Assembly (NCBI GenBank): GCA_018417955.1
Contig: JACTVC010000019.1
Location: forward strand, 124,001 to 188,000
DNA length: 64,000 nt
Origin: Laccaria trichodermophora
Lineage: Eukaryota > Basidiomycota > Agaricomycetes > Agaricales > Hydnangiaceae
Direction: 5' to 3'
The translations under genes were made by a program, and so were the position numbers. This document shows positions 57,791 through 64,000 of this stretch, piece by piece; position 1 is the first letter of the stretch; each line of letters opens with the position of its first letter. The notes below the pieces were generated by a model. That model saw only the letters and a list, made by a program, of their open reading frames with translations. It had not been told where the DNA came from and made no database searches.

Positions 57791-58341
57791 TGTGGGAACC
57801 TGTTCGAGGTGAGACGTTAATTACGTGGCTCGAATAGCAACGACGAGGTGTATCTGGTGAGCTTGTTGTGATAAAGTTAACACAATGGTGTGAAGACCTC
57901 TGACGAGGGTCTGATCTGAGTCTTAAGAGTCAATCTCAATACGCAAGTAGCTACTGATGCTCTGGAAAGCCACAAGCGTAGACGTACTCTCCTTTCCCGG
58001 AATGCCGCAGAAAGGTGCAGAGAGATCTTCTACAGAAGATTGAAGGGAAACAAGAAGTATTCAGCTTTAGGAGAGTCACGGGCTCTCCACAGTAAGTCAC
58101 TATGCTACTGACCTCTAATACTATATCCCTGCCACACAAGTAGTCAAGTCGTGAGTACGATGCTCGAAGGCTGCAAGCCGTTGAAGGAATGATGGTAAGA
58201 AAGATAGATTGCTAAACGTGTGACTGAGGGAATTGTATGTAAGTGTGACTACTGTGACTAAGTGACGAGAGAAGCAGCGTAGAATCAGAAATAATAGTAA
58301 CAGAGGGATGGAGGAGTCATTCAGTAATCCTACCCATTACA
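57791..58341 (-). repeat. inner element 5' LTR (minus orientation)
   Basis: 551 bp, one apparent difference from 50962-51512. It should carry the element's promoter. Immediately inside it, in element orientation, is AAGGTGGACACTGTGGG, which is also conserved next to the LTR at 63579. Confidence 0.92.
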
Positions 58342-59476
58342 CCTACAGCGTGGACTCTATGGTATGAAGCAAAGTGGCCGTATCTGGAACAAAACGATGC
58401 ATAAAGCTATGTTAGGTTGGGGCTTTAAGCGACTTCATGCTGATCCCTGTGTCTATTATAGAGTCTCTTCCATCGGAACGGTTCTTTCCGCTGTCCATGT
58501 TGACGACTTCCTCATTACCTCCAGTACACCTGAAGCATCCCAAGCTTTCAAGGAGGAGCTCAAGTCTCTCTGGACAATTTCGGATCTTGGTGAAGCGTCC
58601 TTTTGTGTTGGGATTGCCATCTCTCACAATCGCGTCGACCGGACCATTTCTATTTCTCAAACTGCTTTAATTGACCGCATTATCCAACAGTTTGGCCAGA
58701 CTGATGCGGACCCAATTTCTACACCTATGGATCCTTCCGTTGCGAAGAGCCTTACTCGGCCCTCTCCTTCGGATCCTCCGCTGTCGGCAACTGACTCATA
58801 TGATCTAGGCTGTATTCCTTATCGCTCACTCGTTGGCTCTCTCATGTATTTGGCCATTGGCACCCGCCCTGACATTTCTTTTGCAGTCGCCCGTCTTTGC
58901 CAATTTCTTGATTGTTACCGCCGTGCACATTGGAATGCTGCCCTACGCGTTGTCCAGTACCTTAAGGGTACTTGGCTTCTTGCTTTGACACTCGGTGGTG
59001 ACCCCGATTTGGAGCTCGTTGGCTTTTCTGATTCTTCTTACGCGGACTGCCTGGATACTGCCCGCTCTACCATGGGATATTGTTTCTCCGTGGGCGGTGC
59101 TATTTTCACCTGGTCTTCTCGTCGTCAGAAAACAGTCACTAATTCTTCTTGTGAAGCAGAATACATTGCACTTGGCGAAGCCGGTCGTGAAGCGATCTGG
59201 TTACGGCAATTCCTCTGTGAAGTTCACTTCTTGAAGACTACTCCTACCGTCGTCCTCTGCGATAACAATGGTGCCAAGTCGTTATCCTCCGACCCTACCC
59301 ACCATTCACGTAGTAAACATATCGATGTCCGCCACCATTTCATTCGTGAGCGCGTTGAAGATGGCTCCATCACGGTTTGGCGCATCCCCAGCCACGACAA
59401 TGTCGCTGACATCTTTACAAAGGCCTTACCTCGTCCCAATTTTATGCACCTCCGTCCCTTCCTAGGCCTCCAGTGA
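58342..59476 (+). pseudogene. copia pol polyprotein, 3' part (RT palm to RNase H)
   Basis: Downstream half of the polyprotein, separated from the first half by the inner element. Removing that element and one CCTAC copy restores the frame across WVWCL / QRGLYGMKQSG. RT motif: AVHVDDFLITSS, with HVDD where YVDD is usual. RNase H has GFSDSSYADCLDTARSTMGY, SSCEAEYIALGEAGREAIWL, VVLCDNNGAKSLSSDPTHHS and SKHIDVRHHFIRERVEDGSI, ending FTKALPRPNFMHLRPFLGLQ. Cut off from its start, it cannot be made as a normal polyprotein. Confidence 0.92.
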
Positions 59477-59716
59477 TGCTTGTGCGAGGAGGAGAATTTT
59501 CTGGTTGGCGTCTCGATTTCAATCTCCTTCATTTAGGTAGATTTCATTTCGACCATGCCAGCCGGTAGCTTTTTCCCACTGGGTTTTGACGCACCCGGCA
59601 CTCGGATTTACTCATACATTTATCCTATCCATCATCCTATCCTATCCTCCATCCATCTCTCGTTTTATTTTTATTTTCTTTCCTTTTCTTTTCTTCTTCC
59701 TCCCGATCTACGCTTT

Positions 59717-59725
59717 GAGGAGGAG
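59717..59725 (+). other. copia polypurine tract
   Basis: GAGGAGGAG directly before the 3' LTR, the expected plus-strand primer. Confidence 0.75.
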
Positions 59726-59970
59726 TGTTGAACCGTTAAGCGCTGCAGCGTGATCGTGATCGAACATTACGTAACCCACTACTATAAGTACTGTACAGGG
59801 GCATACTACTTTCCTCAGTCGTTCTATCATCCAGCTGAGGTGAGTATTGTGCCCCGCCGTTCTTACACCATTAGTACTTACTCACATATCTCTCATAGGA
59901 TATTCTAGGTACAGTACTAATGCGAGTCGTTCTATCATCCGGCTGAGGATATTCTAGTCTACTTTCAACA
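59726..59970 (+). repeat. copia 3' LTR
   Basis: 245 bp, same structure as the 5' LTR, including the 59-bp intron-like segment and the segment-free second copy. One base (a near 59833) differs from the 5' LTR and lies in copy A. Confidence 0.93.
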
Positions 59971-60154
59971 CCCAGTTCATGGTGAAGCCAAGTAAAGAAG
60001 CGTGGTCAGGTCCAAAGTCCAAATGATCGAATGCAAGTGCTCCATTTCCAACAGCTACCACGATCCATTCCAAGTGGTCTGAGGTCGTCCGCAGGGATCG
60101 ATAATAAATGGAGTTACAGAAAGTCAATATCGATTTGAAATCCGTTCCTTGCAA
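59971..60154 (-). pseudogene. host coding remnant interrupted by the copia insertion
   Basis: On the minus strand this reads TDFKSILTFCNSIYYRSLRT, DHLEWIVVAVGNGALAFDHL and HASLLGFTMNW up to the insertion. It is preceded by an acceptor-like GTTGCAAG. On the other side (46873 downward) the minus strand is open for ~38 codons (FPNSYECLELITLSGTEALG then a stop near 46752), but one base out of phase. It may be a single gene hit by the transposon, already damaged or with an unseen intron. Family uncertain, perhaps F-box-like. Confidence 0.35.
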
Positions 60155-60162
60155 CTACCCTT

Positions 60163-60750
60163 GCTCTCCCCCACTATGACACACGTGATGTACCGGTAAT
60201 CACCGACCTTCCATATATGGTACATTGGCTCACGACTTAGTCACTGAGAGCAATGCATTGCACCAAGTCAGCTCGAGAGTGCGCGCTACTAGTGCGCTCT
60301 CTCAAGCTTCTACCCTCCTAACCCCTAAACTATAGTAAAGTACCCTACCCTCCCAATCTAATTAAGAATCAGCAGGTGTCCATCACTGAAACACCGGTTT
60401 CTACCATGGTGATAACCCCAACCATTAACCTAACTTCCTGACCTAACTGAGAGTGTGCTACTGCACAGAGAAAAAAATATTCCTAACCTAGCCCTTTCTC
60501 ACCTTTTACCCTGGTGTATAAGTAAAAAAATAAAAGACAATTCTGCAAGTGCAGCAGAAAATAATTTCCCTAGAAAGGAATTGAACCAACAACCTTAGAA
60601 GGATGAATCACATTACTAAATAACCACAGTATACTTAACCGCTGCACCATTCCACCATTTATAAATTGTGTGCGGCAAAAACTATGGCTTACCATTCTTT
60701 GTAGATTTGTCATACCTTCTTTTTAAGGAAATGTCATAGTGGGGGAGAGC
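60163..60750. mobile_element. ~590-bp segment with perfect 19-bp terminal inverted repeats
   Basis: GCTCTCCCCCACTATGACA at 60163-60181 is the exact reverse complement of 60732-60750. The interior has no coding frame and contains a tRNA-like block. No target duplication is obvious. A MITE or other non-autonomous element is likely. Confidence 0.5.
60570..60654 (-). repeat. tRNA-like sequence, possible SINE head or decayed tRNA
   Basis: On the minus strand an A-box-like TGGTGCAGCGG (60649-60639) and a B-box-like GGTTCAATTCC (60587-60577) lie ~52 bp apart, the layout of a polymerase III internal promoter. The stems do not pair well enough for a functional tRNA, so a tRNA-derived SINE head or a degenerate tRNA is more likely. 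Confidence 0.5.
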
Positions 60751-60989
60751 TATGGCAGCTGTTCCTTGCTTATGGTAGACCTGTGACAGGCCCTATCATG
60801 GTTCGTAAACTCACGATTCTAGGACCTGTAAAGCGGGTATTGCCGGCTCGTGTCGCGCGCTATGATCGAAAGTGGGGCCTTCGGACATCACCGTAGTTCC
60901 GTAAAAAGTAAAAGACCTCAAAAAGGAAGGTGGATTTTGGTAGAGCACTTAATTACTTTTCATGTTTTCCTGACGTGTAAACCTATATC

Positions 60990-62969
60990 ATGGACTACGC
61001 TGGTCACTCTCTGGGCTTTGAATATGCGCCGACGCTCTACGAGAAGCTTCACTACTTTCGCAATTGCTCTTCAGAAGACATCTTGAGTTTGGTAACCGCT
61101 GTGATTCCTCAAGATCATTTGCCAATTCAATACTTCGAAAGCCTCTCAAATGAAGATAGGACTGTCTGCTATCGGGCTGCGATGATTTGCTGGGCTAGTA
61201 CTCTGTCGACTATGGTTCCTCGAGAAATGCAGTTCCGCGTTGTTCTCTCGGACTTTCAACGGAGGGATTGTCTGATTGCCGCCGGAACTGGCAGTGGGAA
61301 GACTTTGCCTATTGCGCTCTGCCTTCTTCTTGACGACCCTTCTGCCGACCCCATCACGATCACGATTTCTCCTCTCAAACGGCTTCAGGTCACCCAGGAG
61401 TTGGACTTTAACTCTCGTTTTCAAATACCAACTGTCACAATCAATGAAGACACCCCTCGCGATGTAGATTGGTGGAACGTGAGCACTTGAGCTTCAACAC
61501 TTCAGCTGCCCTGTATGCTCATAAACTCTGTAGGCCAACGTCCATGACGCGACTGTCCGCAAAGCTGGATCTGCGCGGCATCTCATCGTCACCGTCGAAC
61601 AGCTATTCAAATCTTCAGCTGGACACTTCGCGCGACTAGGGTTCCTGATACGGAGATGCAAGGGATTTCAACGCAGGATCAAACGAGTCAACGTTGATGA
61701 AGCTCACTGTATTCACACGGCCGGCCTGCCCTTGTATGGTCTCAACGCTTTTCGCCCTGCCTGGGGAATGCTAGACGAACTCAAGGCTCTTCTGGCGAGT
61801 GATGTTATCTGGAAGGTGTTCTCGGCGACGTTCCCCCCTCACATTCTCAAAACTGTCACGCAGAAAGTGCTCAAACCGAACTACATAAAGATCCAACTCA
61901 CGTCAAATCGCCCGAACACCATGTACGCGACCCACCAAGTTCAAGGAAGCATCGAAGATCCGAGAAATTTTGAATGCTTCCTTCAGCACCCCTTCGATTT
62001 CGACACGCAGTGTCACGTCCTCATCTTTTTCGATGACAAGGGTCTCACGAAAAAGGTTGCTCAACACCTCGACGACAAGCTGCCGCCAGACTATCGTGGA
62101 CGAGGAGTGGTTCAGCATTACCATAGTGGGATGTCGGAGAAGTACCTGCAACGAGCACATGATTCATTTGTTAGGGAAGACGGTATGTGTCGGATTCTTG
62201 TTACAACTTCCGGTGAATCAGTGGTAAATTCTATTCCTTGTTGAGTAGAATATTACTCGATCTTCATTTGATCTTCGTAGGGAATCGATTTTCCAAACGT
62301 CAAGATAGTCTGCACTGCCGGACTCCCATCAACAGGGGTCGACGCACTACAACGTGCTGGACGTGCCCTTCGTTTATCCAAGGAGTGGGCACTCTTCGTT
62401 GTTTTCTTTGAAGCTTGGGCACTCAGCATCAACGAAAATGAGTACACTGGAGACGTACTTGACCCCGACTGCCCTCGGAAAGATCTCCGCATTTCCTCTC
62501 GACGTGTGGAGAGAGCACCACTCTCTGGGATTCGAGTTGTGCAATCAAAAACTTGCTTACGCCAATTTTTTGCCACTTATCTCAATGATGAATCACCTGA
62601 AGGTTCTTATCAGTCCATCCTTGTTGTGCGTACTGACTGCTTTTTATAGCGCCCAATTCTATAACACCGTTTTGCTGTGATCGCTGCCCCTCTGGTGGCA
62701 ATAGCTTCAACTTGGAAGGCTACATGCCTGGATATCTATTTCGAGGTGCGATATCCGCTGCTCCCGAAACAAAACCTCCCAATCGATATCGTCCAACATG
62801 GGAACGTCACGAACTCGATCTCCGGCTCATCGCTTGGGTTGAATATGAACATTCTCAAGACCGCTATTCAATCTTCCGTGCACCATACGACATCCTCTCA
62901 CGAGCTCAGCGTGATCTGCTTGTGCGCACGCAAATTTCAGCAATCACCGCTCCCTCCAGCATCACCAAG
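60990..62969 (+). pseudogene. RecQ-like DEAH helicase, 3' end lost to an LTR insertion
   Basis: Exons 60990-61478, 61534-62223, 62281-62602 and 62650-62969 (cut) join in phase. Helicase motifs: I AAGTGSGKT, Ia-like ISPLKRLQ, II VDEAHCIH, III VFSATFPP, V GIDFPNVKIVCTAGLPSTGV and VI LQRAGRALR. Domain order fits superfamily 2 RecQ-type helicases, which occur as multicopy families in Agaricomycetes. Exon 4 has a CCDRC cysteine cluster and WERHELDLRLIAWVEYEHSQ. At 62970 the sequence becomes an LTR, so the frame runs into TE sequence and stops at 63110. The native C-terminus is missing, so the gene is probably non-functional or altered. Confidence 0.8.
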
Positions 62970-63578
62970 TGTAACGGGGTAGATGTCATTACCTGGGAGC
63001 TCCCTCATCTCACACTCTTATACGATATTTCCAACCCAACGCAACCCTATTCCACGCCAGCTTCAGTATACCGCTTCTCAAGTACTTCGGATATCACACA
63101 GTCACAGTAGTCACACTTGCGTACAAAGTCAGTAGTCACGTACAAACAATCTATCTTTTTACATCCATTATCTTCGCCTCCCCTTGTGGCTCAAGAGCAT
63201 CGTCCTCACGACTCTTACTCAAGTCTTGCGAAGGAATAGAGTGATAAGGTCAGTTGTCAGAGTTCTAACTGTCTTTGGAGAGCTCGTGCCTCTCTACCGT
63301 TGCGCGCTTATCCTTTTACTCCTTTCCTACCCATAAGTAGGAACGCGCTATACTTCTTCGCGGCATTCCGGGAGAAGTGAGTATCGCTACGCTCGTGGCA
63401 TTCCAGAGCACAAGTAGCTACTCGCATAGCGTAGGACCTTCCTCACCTAGATTTAGAACTACTCGCAAGGTCATCACACCATACCGCAAACCATTTTCCT
63501 CCACTAGCTCGCCAGTCGCATTCGTCGTTTGTCACGAGAACGCAATCTACCTTGCTACCTCGTAAACTGATTCCCGCA
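62970..63578 (+). repeat. 5' LTR of a second member of the RT-less family
   Basis: 609 bp beginning TGTAACGGGGTAG and ending GATTCCCGCA. It resembles the inner element's LTR read on its sense strand (TGTAATGGGTAGG start, GGCATTCCGGGA block, CCAGAGCA..AGTAGCTACT block, GTCACAGTAGTCACACTT block). It is inserted in the helicase gene; the 5 bp before it, CCAAG (62965-62969), are the expected target duplication. Confidence 0.85.
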
Positions 63579-64000
63579 AAGGTGGACACTGTGGGGACAA
63601 CCGACAGCCTGGCCGGCACACGCACAGGAGAAGCAGAGACAACAAGCGTTGTCGATGCGATTAGACCATCAGAGAGATCTAAACTCAAGAAGCCTCTTAG
63701 AGGAACTCCTCCTTCGTCACTAAGTCAACCAATCACTTCGGATCGTTCGCGATCCTCCTCTCCATCAAAACCCAGAACTTCACTTCTACCTACAAGCACC
63801 GCTCCTTCCTTAGGAAGGTCATCTCGTCAAGCTCCGACTCCTAGTCGATCGAATCGACGAACAGAATTTTCTCGAGGAGGAACACCTCGAGGAGGTACAA
63901 CTCCACCGGTATTCGGTAGGGCGAATAGCTTCAGTCACCAACGATTTCTACCACGTCCGATCGACCCCGCTTCTTCTCTCGCCTCATCCACTTCAAGCTT
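63579..64000 (+). CDS. N-terminus of the giant ORF, second family member, cut by window edge
   Basis: Directly after the LTR the sequence AAGGTGGACACTGTGGGG opens a frame reading KVDTVGTTDSLAG, then Ser/Arg/Pro-rich sequence (RGTPPSSLSQPITSDRSRSS). It aligns with the inner element's start (VDTVGSNDSLVGL...RGAPPSSLIQPFQSDRSRSS). It stays open to the window end. As in the other copy there is no ATG at the start. Confidence 0.8.

Larger units (their letters stand above)
50957..58346 (-). mobile_element. nested LTR retroelement without reverse transcriptase, one giant ORF
   Basis: Two 551-bp LTRs (50962-51512 and 57791-58341) lie in direct orientation, flanked by the perfect duplication CCTAC (50957-50961 and 58342-58346). 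The 7,380-bp element sits in the copia RT domain. It is transcribed on the minus strand, shown by the ORF and by a purine tract next to 51512. The LTRs differ at one site by eye (T at 50995, C at 57824), so it is very young. No RT, RNase H, integrase or protease motif was found in any frame of the internal region. It fits a non-autonomous LARD-like element that depends on proteins from another element. A relative begins at 62970. Confidence 0.9.
46874..59975 (+). mobile_element. Ty1/copia LTR retrotransposon, split by a nested element
   Basis: Two 245-bp LTRs (46879-47123 and 59726-59970), starting TGTTGAACCG and ending TTTCAACA, are flanked by the perfect 5-bp duplication CCCAG (46874-46878 and 59971-59975). 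The order protease, integrase, reverse transcriptase, RNase H is that of copia. By eye the LTRs differ at one site (g near 46986, a near 59833), so insertion is recent. The polyprotein is broken by a nonsense codon and by a second LTR element inserted in the RT region (50962-58341). Without the inner element it would be about 5.7 kb. Confidence 0.95.

Noticed and set aside
60300..60460. CTAACCCCTAAAC- and CCTAACC-like runs suggesting telomeric repeat
   Set aside because: Only scattered, imperfect copies; no tandem array.
1..64000. CRISPR arrays, bacterial operons, riboswitches
   Set aside because: The window is fungal nuclear DNA with spliceosomal introns; the only tandem array (44 bp) has no spacer structure.

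Overview
This window looks like nuclear DNA of a mushroom-forming basidiomycete (Agaricomycetes). Genes carry many introns of about 45-65 bp with GT..AG ends. Housekeeping genes read as fungal. The accessory families are ones expanded in Agaricomycetes: F-box/LRR proteins, a CHAT-domain protein, an NB-ARC/TPR receptor, an Hsp70-like ATPase, a multi-pass membrane protein and a RecQ-like helicase. Gene calls rest on reading frames, splice sites checked for phase, and remembered family motifs; no database was searched.

Layout. 1-1543: eIF3j (minus, cut by the left edge) and COQ9 (plus) share a 126-bp divergent promoter. 1790-4330: a decayed CCT5 copy, a 44-bp minisatellite and a ~134-bp tandem duplication. 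4467-7785: a ten-exon protein kinase (minus). 7786-13371: mostly gene debris, including a paralogue pair with one dead member. 13504-18047: a CHAT-domain putative protease with two related N-terminal modules. 18490-20562: an acidic F-box protein. 20984-26877: an Hsp70-superfamily ATPase whose last exon adds a ~1000-residue low-complexity tail. 27049-30569: a coiled-coil protein and an F-box protein, followed by a duplicated fragment of the former. 31410-32406: a SAM50 pseudogene and a small secreted Cys-rich protein. 33803-36718: an NB-ARC/TPR receptor with a one-base frameshift. 36905-37389: a MITE. 37674-41374: F-box/LRR protein and eIF5. 42721-45241: a multi-pass membrane protein and a small GPI-type secreted protein.

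46874-59975 is a Ty1/copia element with perfect 5-bp target duplications. A second LTR element of 7,380 bp (50962-58341) is inserted in it in the opposite orientation, also with a perfect target duplication. The inner element has no recognisable reverse transcriptase. It carries one huge reading frame filling nearly all the space between its LTRs. A second family member enters at the right edge (62970 onward) and cuts the 3' end off a RecQ-like helicase gene (60990-62969).

Most notable: (a) the copia LTR carries an intron-like segment and, just downstream, a copy of the same flanks precisely lacking it; (b) the RT-less LTR family with a boundary-to-boundary ORF; (c) the Hsp70 ATPase fused to a giant charged tail, with 8-nt and 14-nt microexons; (d) the CHAT protein with a duplicated sensor-like module; (e) dead partial copies of two essential genes, CCT5 and SAM50.
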